Source of the DNA: VRUE01 sp963814915
GTDB lineage: Bacteria > Actinomycetota > Thermoleophilia > Solirubrobacterales > 70-9
DNA length: 64,000 nucleotides
Assembly (NCBI GenBank): GCA_963814915.1
Contig: CAWFEI010000007.1
Coordinates: 62,001-126,000, forward strand
Direction of reading: 5' to 3'
The notes under the pieces are model-generated. The model saw nothing but the letters and a program-made list of their open reading frames with translations, ran no database searches and was not told where the DNA came from. The position numbers and the translations under genes were made by a program. Shown piece by piece: positions 7,868 through 15,903 of the stretch. Each line of letters starts with the position of its first letter. Position 1 is the first letter of the stretch.

Positions 7868-9283
7868 TCAGCGGCGCAGTGCGCGCAGGGCGGACTGGGC
7901 GGCGTTGTAGCCGCTCATCCCGCTGGCGCCGGCGCCCGGGGGCGAGGCCGCCGAGCAGATGAAGACGCCGGGGATGCCGGTCGCGTAGGGGTCGAGGGCG
8001 AGGCGCGGCCGGGCCACCGACTGCAGCGGGGTGTTGGCGCCGGTGACGATGTCGCCGCCGACGAAGTTGGGGTTGTAGGCGGCGAGATCGGCGGGCGAGC
8101 GGACGTGGCGGGCGAGGATCCGGTCGCGCAGCCCCGGTGCGAACCGTTCGATCTGGTCGAGCAGCGCCTCGCTCGCGTCGCCCGCGTAGCCGCTCGGGAC
8201 GTGGGCGTAGGCCCAGATCGGGTGGACGTCGCCGCGCGAGCGCGAGGGGTCGGCGAGGTACTGCTGGCCGACGAGCACGTAGGGCCGCTCCGGCATACGG
8301 CCGCGGTTGATCTCGCGCTCCGCAAGGGCGATCTCCTCGAAGGAGCCGATCGCGTGCACGGTCCCGGCCCGGCCCGAGGCGTCGTCGGCCCAGGGCACCC
8401 CGCCCTCGACCGCGAAGTCGAGCTTGAAAGCGGCCGGGCCGTGCTTGTAGCGCCGGTAGGCGCGCGCGACCCGCCCCGGCAGGCGGTCCCCGGCGAGGTC
8501 GGCGGCGGCGCCGGGGGCGAGATCGAGCAGCACCGCCCCGGCGGGCGGCAGCTCGGCCAGCGAGCGCACCGGGTTCCCGGTCTCGATCGTGCCGCCGTGC
8601 TCGCGAATCACCGCGGCGAGCGCGTCGGGGATCGCCTGCGAGCCGCCGACCGCGACCGGCCAGCCGTTGTGGTGGCAGGCGCAGGTCAACGCCAACCCGG
8701 CGGCCGAGCTGAACGGCCGCGTGAAGGGGCTGAAGGAATGCGCGGCGGTGCCGCCGAACAGGGCCCGCGCCTCGGGGGTCGGCAGGGCACGCGCGAGGGC
8801 GGTCACCGGCGCCAGGGCCGCCGGGCCGAAACGGGCCAGGGTCAGCGGGTGGCGCGGCAGGTGCGCGACCGGTCGCATGATGTCCTCGCTGAGCTCCGCG
8901 AAGCGCCGCGACGTGCGGCCGAAGAGCCGTTCCCAGGCGGGCCCCGCCGCGCCGAGACCCGTCGCGGTCCGCTCGATCGAGCGACTCATCGTCGCGACCC
9001 TGCCACCGTCGAGGGGGTGGGCGAGATCGATCTCCGCCCAGGCCCACTCCAGGCCGTGGCGCTCGAGGCCCAGCGGGGCCAGGGCCGCCGAGCCGGGCGC
9101 GAACGGATGCGAAGCCGAGCAGTCGTCGTGCAGCAGCCCGGGCAGGGTCAGTTCGCTCGTGCGCGCGCCGCCGCCGATCGTCGGCGCCGCCTCCAGCACC
9201 GTCACCTCCACACCCAGCACTGCGAGCGTCGCCGCGGCGGCGAGGCCGTTCGGCCCCGCCCCGACCACGATTGCCGAGCTCAT
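7868..9283 (-). CDS. FAD-dependent phytoene desaturase-related oxidoreductase
   Basis: A 471-aa flavoprotein of the phytoene dehydrogenase/retinol saturase superfamily (COG1233). The N-terminus IVVGAGPNGLAAAATLA...VTVLEAAPTIGGGAR is a complete dinucleotide-binding fold. The C-terminal GVFICSAASPPGAGASGMSGYNAA is the second FAD-contact region. Members saturate or desaturate hydrophobic polyenes, but many actinobacterial homologues are uncharacterised. The ATG overlaps the stop of the DUF3556 gene by 4 nt, and the ABC exporter follows closely, so all four are probably one transcript. Confidence 0.9.
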   Translation of the reverse strand: MSSAIVVGAGPNGLAAAATLAVLGVEVTVLEAAPTIGGGARTSELTLPGLLHDDCSASHPFAPGSAALAPLGLERHGLEWAWAEIDLAHPLDGGRVATMSRSIERTATGLGAAGPAWERLFGRTSRRFAELSEDIMRPVAHLPRHPLTLARFGPAALAPVTALARALPTPEARALFGGTAAHSFSPFTRPFSSAAGLALTCACHHNGWPVAVGGSQAIPDALAAVIREHGGTIETGNPVRSLAELPPAGAVLLDLAPGAAADLAGDRLPGRVARAYRRYKHGPAAFKLDFAVEGGVPWADDASGRAGTVHAIGSFEEIALAEREINRGRMPERPYVLVGQQYLADPSRSRGDVHPIWAYAHVPSGYAGDASEALLDQIERFAPGLRDRILARHVRSPADLAAYNPNFVGGDIVTGANTPLQSVARPRLALDPYATGIPGVFICSAASPPGAGASGMSGYNAAQSALRALRR

Positions 9284-10995
9284 ACCGGCTTGACCGGGAA
9301 CGGGCGCCCGTCGAGCCAGGGCTGGCGCTCGACCATGTCGGACACGTTCACCCAGCCCTCGTCGACGAGGCCGGTCGCGGCGTCGAAGATCCGGTAGCGC
9401 TGGCGCTGCACGTGGGCGGCCTGGGACTCGAGCACGACCACGCGCACCTCGCCGGGCTCGAAGTGGCAGCGCTCCTGGATTGCCGCGAGCAGCCGCTGGT
9501 TGTGAAAATGGCCATCGCCGAAGTTGTAGCCGAGCACGATCCCGGCGACGAGCTCGCCCTCGCGCACGTCGTACTCCTCGACGTCGTCGACCGCCCGCTG
9601 CACCAGGCCGTTGAGGGCGCGGCCGTGCGAGTGCATCGAGCGAAAGGCGAGGCCTTTGTGGATCAGCACATCGATCAGCTCGGGGTCGTAGAACTTGGCC
9701 AGCTGCTCGGTGACGATCGGCGCCGGCTTGACCAGGCCGGCATCGAGCTTCGCCTCGACGTTGCCCTGCTTGCGAAAGAGCCACTGGCTGGTCGCCCAGT
9801 TGCCGGCGTAGTAGCGCATCGAGGGCAGGAAGGAGACGAGGTCCGGCCGGAAGTTGCCGAGCACCGGCAGGCCGACGCAGGTGCAGGCGAGGATGACGAG
9901 CAGTAGCGGGTCGTCGAGGGTGGAGAACGAGGTGGCCCCGTAGTGGCCGAAGAGGAAAAGGACGCCGAAGATCATGAAGATGTTCCACTCCAGCGGCACC
10001 GCCAGCGGGAAGGTGGAGAGGATGTGGAGGTGGAAGATCACCATGCCGGCGACGGCGATCGTGCCGATCCAGCCGCCCTGGGAGACGAGCAGGATCGCCG
10101 GCAGGGTGAACTCGATGACCGTGCCCAGGTGGGCGGTGAGCGCCCCGACCGAGGATGGCCGCAGGTCCTCGGGATGGTCGCGGTAGAGCCGCCGCTTCGC
10201 CGCCCGCCAGCGGTTCCAGGGGGTGTTGCTGATCATCACCGTGACGACGAAGGGGAAGTGACGGTTGAGCTTCGAGGACGCCGCCCCCCACCAGATGCAG
10301 ACGAAGACGAGCTGCGCGGCGACGAGCATGTTCGTCAGCGGGAAGAGGAAGATGATCGCGAGGTTGCCGTAGATCTCCGCCCGGGCTGCGAGGAAGGGCA
10401 CCTTGTCGCGCAGGCCGAGCAGGGCCAGTAGGACGAGCAGGGCGCCGACCGCTATCGGGTCGAGGCGACCGGCGGCCGCCGCGCCCGCGTCGATGCCGCC
10501 GGAGAGCAGGAGGTTGAGCGCGGCGGCGATCAGACCGGCGTAGAGCACAACGTCCAAGAGCGTGCGCCGCGTGCCGCGGGTCAGCGGCACGTGCTCAGGC
10601 CAGGGCGGCAGCCGCGTCGTCCCCGGCCGCAGCCAGTAGAGGACGCCGCCGATCATCGGTGAGAAGCGCAGCGTCAGCGGCAGCGAGCCGGCGCCGAGCC
10701 CGAGCACCTCCCAGAGCAGTGTCCAGATAACCGCCTTCTGGAAGACGATCGGTTCGGTCCACCAATCGCCAAGCGACCCGAGTCCACCGAGGCCGGCGGT
10801 GGTCGCCGAGATCAGCAGCAGGCCGCCGCCCGCGTAGAGGACCAGCTTGACGACGTAGAGCAGGTAGACGAAGTAGGGCGTGCCGAACCCGTTCTGCGCC
10901 CAGTCCTGGGCACAGGCCTTGATCCGCTCCAGGTGCGGAAGCTTCCTCCACTCGTCGTACTCGAACGGCGGTGGGGCTGGGTCGATGAAGCCCAT
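9280..10995 (-). CDS. DUF3556 transmembrane protein
   Basis: A 571-aa membrane protein of unknown function. It opens MGFIDPAPPPFEYDEWRKLPHLERIK, recognisable for actinobacterial DUF3556. About ten hydrophobic segments lie between residues ~50 and ~370, followed by a ~200-aa soluble C-terminal domain ending DMVERQPWLDGRPFPVKPV. The ATG at 10995 is 7-8 nt after TAGGCT on the minus strand, a leaderless pattern, and that box lies in one arm of structured repeat copy 1. It overlaps the desaturase start (ATGA). I infer a shared role with the desaturase and exporter; the reaction is unknown. Confidence 0.85.
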   Translation of the reverse strand: MGFIDPAPPPFEYDEWRKLPHLERIKACAQDWAQNGFGTPYFVYLLYVVKLVLYAGGGLLLISATTAGLGGLGSLGDWWTEPIVFQKAVIWTLLWEVLGLGAGSLPLTLRFSPMIGGVLYWLRPGTTRLPPWPEHVPLTRGTRRTLLDVVLYAGLIAAALNLLLSGGIDAGAAAAGRLDPIAVGALLVLLALLGLRDKVPFLAARAEIYGNLAIIFLFPLTNMLVAAQLVFVCIWWGAASSKLNRHFPFVVTVMISNTPWNRWRAAKRRLYRDHPEDLRPSSVGALTAHLGTVIEFTLPAILLVSQGGWIGTIAVAGMVIFHLHILSTFPLAVPLEWNIFMIFGVLFLFGHYGATSFSTLDDPLLLVILACTCVGLPVLGNFRPDLVSFLPSMRYYAGNWATSQWLFRKQGNVEAKLDAGLVKPAPIVTEQLAKFYDPELIDVLIHKGLAFRSMHSHGRALNGLVQRAVDDVEEYDVREGELVAGIVLGYNFGDGHFHNQRLLAAIQERCHFEPGEVRVVVLESQAAHVQRQRYRIFDAATGLVDEGWVNVSDMVERQPWLDGRPFPVKPV

Positions 10996-11002
10996 GTGGT
11001 TG

Positions 11003-11116
11003 GAGCCTATCCGGGCAGGGCCTTCACTTAACTTTTTCGGTGGATCGCGGCTGGCCTGGCGCCCGAGGCCGATGACGAAAAAGTACAAGACGTTTCGGCC
11101 CTGCCCGGATAGGCTC
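11003..11116 (-). repeat. 114-nt structured repeat, copy 1
   Basis: An intergenic element between divergent genes. A perfect 20-bp outer stem pairs 11003-11022 with 11097-11116. Inside, read on the minus strand, come the conserved internal-loop sequence GAAACGTCTTGT, then a second stem ACTTTTTCG/CGAAAAAGT. The variable core contains GGGCGCCAG, and TAAGTGAA follows on the 3' side. The same order recurs at 50256 and 62562 with a different outer-stem sequence. In this copy each stem arm contains TAGGCT just before the start of the adjacent gene. Confidence 0.8.
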
Positions 11117-11121
11117 TATCG

Positions 11122-11997
11122 GTGACTGTCAGCAGACGCCCGCTGCTCGCAGTGGACACACCTTCGATGCTGTTCAGAGCGTTCTACGCGCTGCCGGATT
11201 CGATCGTGGGGCCCGATGGAAAGCCCGTGAATGCCTTGCTCGGCACGGCCAATTTGGTGCTGAGCGAGGTGGAAGCGCATGAGCCGCGAGCGGTGGTTCT
11301 CTGCTTCGGGCCGGATGCCGCCTCGTACCGGACCGAGCTCTACCCCGCGTACCACGCCGAGCGCGAGCAGGCGATGCCCGACGATCTGGGCCCGCAGTTC
11401 GCGGCGGCGCGCGAGTTCTTCGCCGCCTTCGGCTGGACCGTGGCGACGAGCGACGAGCTCGAGGCCGACGATTTACTCGGCACCTATGCCCGCCGCGAGG
11501 CCGAAGCCGGCGGGCACGCCCTGCTGCTGACGGGCGACCGCGACATGTACCAGTGCGCCACCGAGCGGGTCACCGTGCTCTATGTGAAAACCGGCGGCGG
11601 CAAAGGCGCCGAAGCCGTCGGCCCGGCCGAGGTGCGCGAGCGCTACGGAGTCGAGCCCGAGCAGGTCCCCGACTTCATCGCCCTGCGCGGCGATCCCGCC
11701 GACGGCCTGCCCGGCGCAAAGGGCGTCGGGCCGAAGACGGCAGCCGACCTGCTGCGCCGCCACGGCTCGCTGGAGGCGACGCTCGACAACGCGATCCGCG
11801 AGCAGCGGCCGAAACTGCGCGCCGCCCTGATCGACGCGCGCGAGGAGTTGCTCGCGTTCAAGGACATCGCGACCCTGCGCGACGCCGGCGTCGACCCGCC
11901 GGACGACCGCGCCACCGACTGGGCCGGCGCCGCCACGGCAGCCCGCGAGCGCGGCATGAACCGCCTCGCCGAGCGGCTCGAGTTCGCCGCCGCCTGA
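11122..11997 (+). CDS. Stand-alone 5'-3' exonuclease (Pol I N-terminal domain-like)
   Basis: A 291-aa FEN/PIN-like nuclease corresponding to the 5' nuclease domain of DNA polymerase I, with no polymerase attached. Metal-binding acidic residues appear in LLAVDTPSML, DELEADDLLGTYA, LLTGDRDMYQ and ALRGDPADGLPG. GAKGVGPKTAADLLRRHGSLE is the helix-3-turn DNA-binding motif. The likely role is flap or primer removal in repair and replication. GTG 11122 follows TAGGCT by 6 nt, a leaderless-type start whose -10 lies in repeat copy 1. A short palindromic repeat follows the stop. Confidence 0.92.
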   Translation: MTVSRRPLLAVDTPSMLFRAFYALPDSIVGPDGKPVNALLGTANLVLSEVEAHEPRAVVLCFGPDAASYRTELYPAYHAEREQAMPDDLGPQFAAAREFFAAFGWTVATSDELEADDLLGTYARREAEAGGHALLLTGDRDMYQCATERVTVLYVKTGGGKGAEAVGPAEVRERYGVEPEQVPDFIALRGDPADGLPGAKGVGPKTAADLLRRHGSLEATLDNAIREQRPKLRAALIDAREELLAFKDIATLRDAGVDPPDDRATDWAGAATAARERGMNRLAERLEFAAA

Positions 11998-12004
11998 AGC
12001 GCTT

Positions 12005-12040
12005 CCGACTTTTTGGTTGCCCTAGCCGCACAAAAGTCGG
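12005..12040 (+). repeat. Short palindromic repeat, copy a
   Basis: A 36-nt imperfect palindrome opening CCGACTTTTTGGTTGC and closing CACAAAAGTCGG, located between convergent stops (11997 and 12049). It matches copies at 14931, 15868 and 50710 over ~41 columns including the trailing CAGCG. Its place and A/T-rich outer stem could also make it a bidirectional terminator. Confidence 0.72.
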
Positions 12041-12048
12041 CAGCGGCG

Positions 12049-12798
12049 TCAGCGGTAGTCGGGATTTGGGAAGTCGGTGCGGCAGCCGGCATCCCACTCG
12101 GGCCGCTGGTTGCCGTGGGCGGGGATGCCCCCGGCATCCTTCAGCATCCGCGCCAGGTGGAGCATGTTCCAGGCGGCGAACGTGGTGTTGCGATTGGTGA
12201 AGTCGTTCTCGGGCCCACCCGAGCCCTCGTCGAGGTAGGACGGCCCCGGCCCGGCCTCGCCGATCCAGCCCGAGTCGGCCTGCGGCGGGATCGTGTAGCC
12301 GAGGTGCTGGAGCGAGTAGAGCACGTTCATCGCGCAGTGCTTGACCCCGTCCTCGTTGCCGGTCACCAGGCAGCCACCGACCCGCCCGTAATAGGCGTAC
12401 TGGCCGGCGTCGTTGAGCAGGTGCGAGTTGCCGTAGAGGCGCTCGATCACCTGGGTCGCGACCGAGGACTTCTCACCGAGCCAGATCGGCATGCCGAGGA
12501 CGAGGATGTCCGCCGCCATCACCCGCGCGAAGACCTGCGGCCAATCGTCGCGCTCCCAGCCGTGTTCGGTCATGTCCGGCCAGACCCCGGTCGCGATCTC
12601 GTGGTCGATCGCGCGGATCGACTCGACGGCCACGCCGTTGCGGCGCATGATCTCCATCGAGATATCCATCAGGCCCTGGGTGTTGGACACCTCGGGGCTG
12701 CGCTTCAGGGTGCAGTTGACGAACAGCGCCCGCAGGTCCGAGTAGTCGGTCTCGCTTTCCTCACAGAGCTCGGCCTGCTTCGCGTTCAGCTCCGCCAT
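12049..12798 (-). CDS. Flavodoxin-fold NAD(P)H-dependent oxidoreductase
   Basis: A 249-aa protein of the NADPH-dependent FMN reductase/flavodoxin family. LRALFVNCTLKRSPEVSNTQ is the FMN phosphate-binding start, ADILVLGMPIWLGEKSSV the second FMN contact, and GGCLVTGNEDGVKHCAMNVL the third. The C-terminal ~50 residues (NRNTTFAAWNMLHLARML) resemble the conserved tail of actinobacterial members. The electron acceptor is unknown. It is followed on the same strand by nothing; upstream is the cupredoxin lipoprotein gene, 6 bp away, so the two may be co-transcribed. Confidence 0.85.
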   Translation of the reverse strand: MAELNAKQAELCEESETDYSDLRALFVNCTLKRSPEVSNTQGLMDISMEIMRRNGVAVESIRAIDHEIATGVWPDMTEHGWERDDWPQVFARVMAADILVLGMPIWLGEKSSVATQVIERLYGNSHLLNDAGQYAYYGRVGGCLVTGNEDGVKHCAMNVLYSLQHLGYTIPPQADSGWIGEAGPGPSYLDEGSGGPENDFTNRNTTFAAWNMLHLARMLKDAGGIPAHGNQRPEWDAGCRTDFPNPDYR

Positions 12799-12804
12799 CG
12801 CGCG

Positions 12805-13260
12805 CTACCCGGCGGGGACGACTTCGATCGTGCCGTGCATCGTCGGGTGGATCGAGCAGATGTACTCGTAGGTGCCCGGCTCGTTGAAGGTCTCCGACTT
12901 GATCTTGCCTTCCTCGATCGTGCCGGTGTCGAAGCTGCCGTCTTCGGCCGTGGCCGTGTGCGCGACCGAGTCTTCGTTCTTCCAGACCACCTTGCCGCCT
13001 TCCTCGATCCGCACCGGGTCGGGGTCGTAGGCGTAGTCGACGATCTCGATCTTCTGCGAGCGCACCGCGTCGCCGCTGGGCGCCGCCGCGTTGCCGCTCG
13101 ACTCGCTTTCCGCGCCGCCTTCGCCTCCGGGCCCGGTGACCGTTTCGGTCGACGTGGCGGAGCTGGAGTCACCGCTGCTGCCGCAACCGCCGAGCGCGAA
13201 GAGGATCAGGCCGGCGAGCGCGCAGAGGACGAGGACCGAGAGAAGGCTCTTGGTTTGCAT
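12805..13260 (-). CDS. Cupredoxin-domain lipoprotein
   Basis: A 151-aa predicted lipoprotein. The signal MQTKSLLSVLVLCALAGLIL leads into a lipobox ending LGGCG, followed by a Ser/Thr/Gly-rich spacer to about residue 60. The cupredoxin domain covers ~65-151. Copper ligands are predicted at His of DSVAHTA and Cys, His and Met of CSIHPTMHGTIEV. That ending is nearly the same as CAIHPWMHGTINV in the cupredoxin at 5645-6235, so they are probably paralogues. The ATG at 13260 gives a clean signal peptide; a longer in-frame start would add Arg-rich sequence overlapping the monooxygenase gene. Likely role: extracytoplasmic electron carrier. Confidence 0.86.
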   Translation of the reverse strand: MQTKSLLSVLVLCALAGLILFALGGCGSSGDSSSATSTETVTGPGGEGGAESESSGNAAAPSGDAVRSQKIEIVDYAYDPDPVRIEEGGKVVWKNEDSVAHTATAEDGSFDTGTIEEGKIKSETFNEPGTYEYICSIHPTMHGTIEVVPAG

Positions 13261-13300
13261 CCGCTCACGGTACTCCCTCACCGCGGGCCGCAGGCGAACT

Positions 13301-14809
13301 TCAGGCGGGGACCCGCTCCGCCGCGGGCTTTTCCGCAGCATCCCCCGAAAACCGCATGGCGCCATCGTCGACAGCGCCGCGGCGGATCGTGCGGATGTCG
13401 AGCACGTAGTTCTGGCGCAGCTTCCACGGCTCTTTCGAGCCCTGCTTGGGGAAGTGGTCCAGCGAGCGCTGAACGTAGCCGGAGGTGAAGTCGAGCAACG
13501 GCTGCTCGGTCACCGATGGGTCGACCTCGGGCACGCAGCGGCGGTAGCCGTGCGCGTCCATGTGGTTGAGCAGTCGACAGGCGTACTCCGAGGTGAGGTC
13601 CGCCTTCAGCGTCCACGACGCGTTCGTGTAGCCGACGGTGAAGATCATGTTCGGGACGCCGCTCAGCATCATGCCCTTGTAGGCCATCGCGCCGGGCACG
13701 TCGACCTCCACGCCATCGACCGAGAGCTCCATCCCGCCGAGGAAGAGCAGGTTGAGCCCGGTGGCGGTGACGATCACGTCGGCCTCCAACTGCTCACCCG
13801 ACTCCAGCTCGATCCCGCGCTCGGTGAAGGTCGCGATCCGATCGGTGACGACCGAGGCGTCGCCGTTGGAGATCGAGCGGAAGAGATCCCCGTCTGGGAC
13901 GAGGCACATGCGCTGGTCCCAGGGGTTGTAGCGGGGCCTGAAATGCTTGTCGACGTCGTAGCCGCGGGGCAGCGAGGCCTGTACGCCTTTGCGGATCAGC
14001 CGTTTGACCAGATTGGGCCGGCGGCGGCTGAGCTGAAAGAAGAGGGTTTGGATCAGGACGTTCTTCCAGCGCACGACCGCGTACGCTGCGCGCTCCGGCA
14101 GGCGGCGCCGCAGCGCCGAGGCGATGCGGTCGACGGCGGGAAGCGAGGCGATATAGGTGGGCGAGCGCTGCAGCATCGTCACGTGCGCGGCCTTCTCGGC
14201 CATCGCCGGCACGAGCGTGACGGCGGTGGCGCCGCTGCCGATCACGATGACTCGCTTGCCCGCGTAGTCGAGATCCTCGGGCCAGTGCTGCGGATGAACG
14301 ACCGGCCCGGCGAAGCGCTCGACGCCCTTGAACTCGGGGGTGTAGCCCTCGTCGTAGCGGTAGTAGCCGCTGCAGCCCCAGAGGAAGTTGCAGGTCAGCG
14401 TGACCCGCTCGCCGTCCTCGACTCGTTCCGCCTCGACGGTCCAGCGGGCCTCCTCGCTCGACCAGCGGGCGGAGACGACGCGGTGGCCGAAGCGAATCTT
14501 CTCCTCGATGCCGTGCTCTTGCGCGGTGCGCCGCACGTAGTCCAGGATCGCGGGCCCGTCGGCGATCGTCTTCGTCTCGGTCCAGGGCTTGAAGCGGTAG
14601 CCGAGCGTGTGCATGTCGGAGTCCGAGCGGATCCCCGGGTAGCGGAAGAGGTCCCAGGTGCCGCCAAGACTCCCGCGCGCCTCCAGAATCGCGTAGCGCT
14701 TGCCGGCGCAACGCTCCTGCAGGTGCCAGGCTGCGCCGATCCCCGAGAGGCCGGCGCCGACGATGAGCACGTCGAGATGTTCGGGCGACCCCTCGCTCAC
14801 GGTGCCCAT
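13301..14809 (-). CDS. Flavin-containing (Baeyer-Villiger-type) monooxygenase
   Basis: A 502-aa class B flavoprotein monooxygenase. The N-terminal FAD fold is VLIVGAGLSGIGAAWHL with the Glu at ILEARGSLGGTWDLFRYPGIRSD. An NADPH Rossmann motif VIVIGSGATAVTLVPAM sits at ~195. ATGLNLLFLGG matches the conserved ATG segment. The central Baeyer-Villiger fingerprint is only loosely matched, so it could be an EthA/MymA-like ketone or thioamide oxidase. Start ATG 14809 (MGTVSEGS) lies just downstream of a perfect inverted repeat, suggesting repressor control by a TetR-type protein not encoded beside it. Confidence 0.9.
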   Translation of the reverse strand: MGTVSEGSPEHLDVLIVGAGLSGIGAAWHLQERCAGKRYAILEARGSLGGTWDLFRYPGIRSDSDMHTLGYRFKPWTETKTIADGPAILDYVRRTAQEHGIEEKIRFGHRVVSARWSSEEARWTVEAERVEDGERVTLTCNFLWGCSGYYRYDEGYTPEFKGVERFAGPVVHPQHWPEDLDYAGKRVIVIGSGATAVTLVPAMAEKAAHVTMLQRSPTYIASLPAVDRIASALRRRLPERAAYAVVRWKNVLIQTLFFQLSRRRPNLVKRLIRKGVQASLPRGYDVDKHFRPRYNPWDQRMCLVPDGDLFRSISNGDASVVTDRIATFTERGIELESGEQLEADVIVTATGLNLLFLGGMELSVDGVEVDVPGAMAYKGMMLSGVPNMIFTVGYTNASWTLKADLTSEYACRLLNHMDAHGYRRCVPEVDPSVTEQPLLDFTSGYVQRSLDHFPKQGSKEPWKLRQNYVLDIRTIRRGAVDDGAMRFSGDAAEKPAAERVPA

Positions 14810-14814
14810 TCTCA

Positions 14815-14838
14815 CACACTGGCTGGTCAGCCAGTGTG
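14815..14838. promoter_or_regulatory. Inverted-repeat operator upstream of the monooxygenase
   Basis: A perfect palindrome, CACACTGGCT-N4-AGCCAGTGTG, ends 5 bp before the monooxygenase start codon. Its core ACTGGC-N6-GCCAGT is also found upstream of the P450 at 23112. Size and position fit a TetR-family operator occluding the promoter; the regulator is not identified. Confidence 0.65.
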
Positions 14839-14930
14839 ACGCCCGGCGCATTTGGCGAGACGTCGCCGGCCGCTCACTCGCAGGGCGCGCCCAGCCCAGC
14901 GCCGCGAAGGGGGGCGAATTCTGGCTGCTG

Positions 14931-14966
14931 CCGACTTTGTAGTTGCAATGGCAACATCAAAGTCGG
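14931..14966 (+). repeat. Short palindromic repeat, copy b
   Basis: The most symmetrical copy: CCGACTTTG...CAAAGTCGG outer stem (9 bp) and GTTGC/GCAAC inner stem around AATG. It contains the ATG start (14948) of the AbiEi-DUF559 gene. Its reverse complement aligns best with copies a and d, including the trailing CAGC. Confidence 0.78.
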
Positions 14967-15856
14967 ATGACAGGAGCGCGCAGGCGTGGGCGCTGGCGGA
15001 GAGGCAGTATGGGATCTTGAGCCGGCGGGATCTTTTGGCGCTCGGCTTCAGCCCCGGTGCAATCCGACACCGTTTAGAAACGGGGCGACTGCACCGCGTT
15101 GCAAGAGGCGTCTACGCCGTCGGCTGGCCACAGCTAACGCCAGAGCGTCGTTGGATGACGGCCGTGGCGGTCTGCGGACAGGGAGCCGCTCTTAGCCACC
15201 GCAGTGCTGCGGAGCTTTGGGGCATTGGAAGGGAGTGCACGGGGCAGATCGATGTCAGCGTGCGAAGGCGATGCGAACACATCCGGCCTGGCATTCGTGC
15301 GATGAGTCGGCCCTCGCTGCCGGCCACCGACATCGGCGCGTGTCAGGCCATTCCCGTCACCATTCCGGCTCGAACCCTGCTCGATCTCGCAACTGAGCTA
15401 GACGGCGCCGCGCTCGAGCGTGCTGTCAACGATGCCGATAAGCGGGACCTCATAGACCCGGAATCTCTGCGCGAACGTCTCGACAGCTATTCGGGCGCTC
15501 CGGGTGTACGAGCATTGCGAGCGATTCTGGATCGCCACACTTTTCGGCTCTCGGACTCGACCCTCGAGGTTCTCTTTCGCCAGGTGGCTGCCGCGGCAGG
15601 CCTCCCCCCGCCCCTGACCCAGGTCAAGGTCAATGGGTTCACGGTCGACTTCTTCTGGCCCGATTTGGGACTGGTCGTGGAGACCGATGGGTTGCGCTAT
15701 CACCGCACTCCCGCTGCACAGGCACAGGACCAGGTCCGCGACCAAGCGCACGTCGCCGCCGGCATGAGATCTCTCCGATTTTCCCACCACCAGGTCAAGT
15801 ACGAACCCACTCAGGTGCGGGAGATCCTCCGCCGAACCGTGCGGCACCCTCGCTAA
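14948..15856 (+). CDS. AbiEi-type wHTH / DUF559 nuclease-domain protein
   Basis: A 302-aa protein. An N-terminal AbiEi-antitoxin-like winged helix covers ~10-75 (QYGILSRRDLLALGF, RHRLETGRLHRVARGVYAV). The middle contains ALSHRSAAELWGI and the C-terminal ~90 residues are a DUF559/Vsr-like PD-(D/E)XK domain. Candidate active-site residues lie in FTVDFFWPDLGLVVETDG. Such fusions are common in actinobacteria but have no proven function. Codon usage is visibly less GC-biased than its neighbours. ATG 14948 sits inside palindromic repeat b, and repeat c begins 12 bp after the stop, so the gene is bracketed by the repeats. Confidence 0.85.
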   Translation: MATSKSDDRSAQAWALAERQYGILSRRDLLALGFSPGAIRHRLETGRLHRVARGVYAVGWPQLTPERRWMTAVAVCGQGAALSHRSAAELWGIGRECTGQIDVSVRRRCEHIRPGIRAMSRPSLPATDIGACQAIPVTIPARTLLDLATELDGAALERAVNDADKRDLIDPESLRERLDSYSGAPGVRALRAILDRHTFRLSDSTLEVLFRQVAAAAGLPPPLTQVKVNGFTVDFFWPDLGLVVETDGLRYHRTPAAQAQDQVRDQAHVAAGMRSLRFSHHQVKYEPTQVREILRRTVRHPR

Positions 15857-15867
15857 ACGCGGCGTTG

Positions 15868-15903
15868 CCGACTTTGTGGCTGCTCCAGCTACACAAAAGC
15901 CGA
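15868..15903 (+). repeat. Short palindromic repeat, copy c
   Basis: CCGACTTTGTGGCTGC...GCTACACAAAAGCCGA, directly after the AbiEi-DUF559 stop and ending at the last codons of the convergent DUF2855 gene. It has more stem mismatches than copy b but aligns with the family throughout. It could also terminate transcription from both sides. Confidence 0.72.

Noticed and set aside
7868..10291. 807-residue frame that would fuse extra sequence to the desaturase
   Set aside because: The upstream half is the DUF3556 gene read in another frame; the FAD motif fixes the start at 9283.
11003..11116. Terminal inverted repeats of a MITE or insertion sequence
   Set aside because: The inverted arms differ completely between the three copies while the interior is conserved, the opposite of MITE ends, and no target duplications are visible.
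14948..15856. Functional AbiE toxin-antitoxin system
   Set aside because: Only the AbiEi-like wHTH fused to DUF559 is present; no AbiEii nucleotidyltransferase toxin gene is adjacent.
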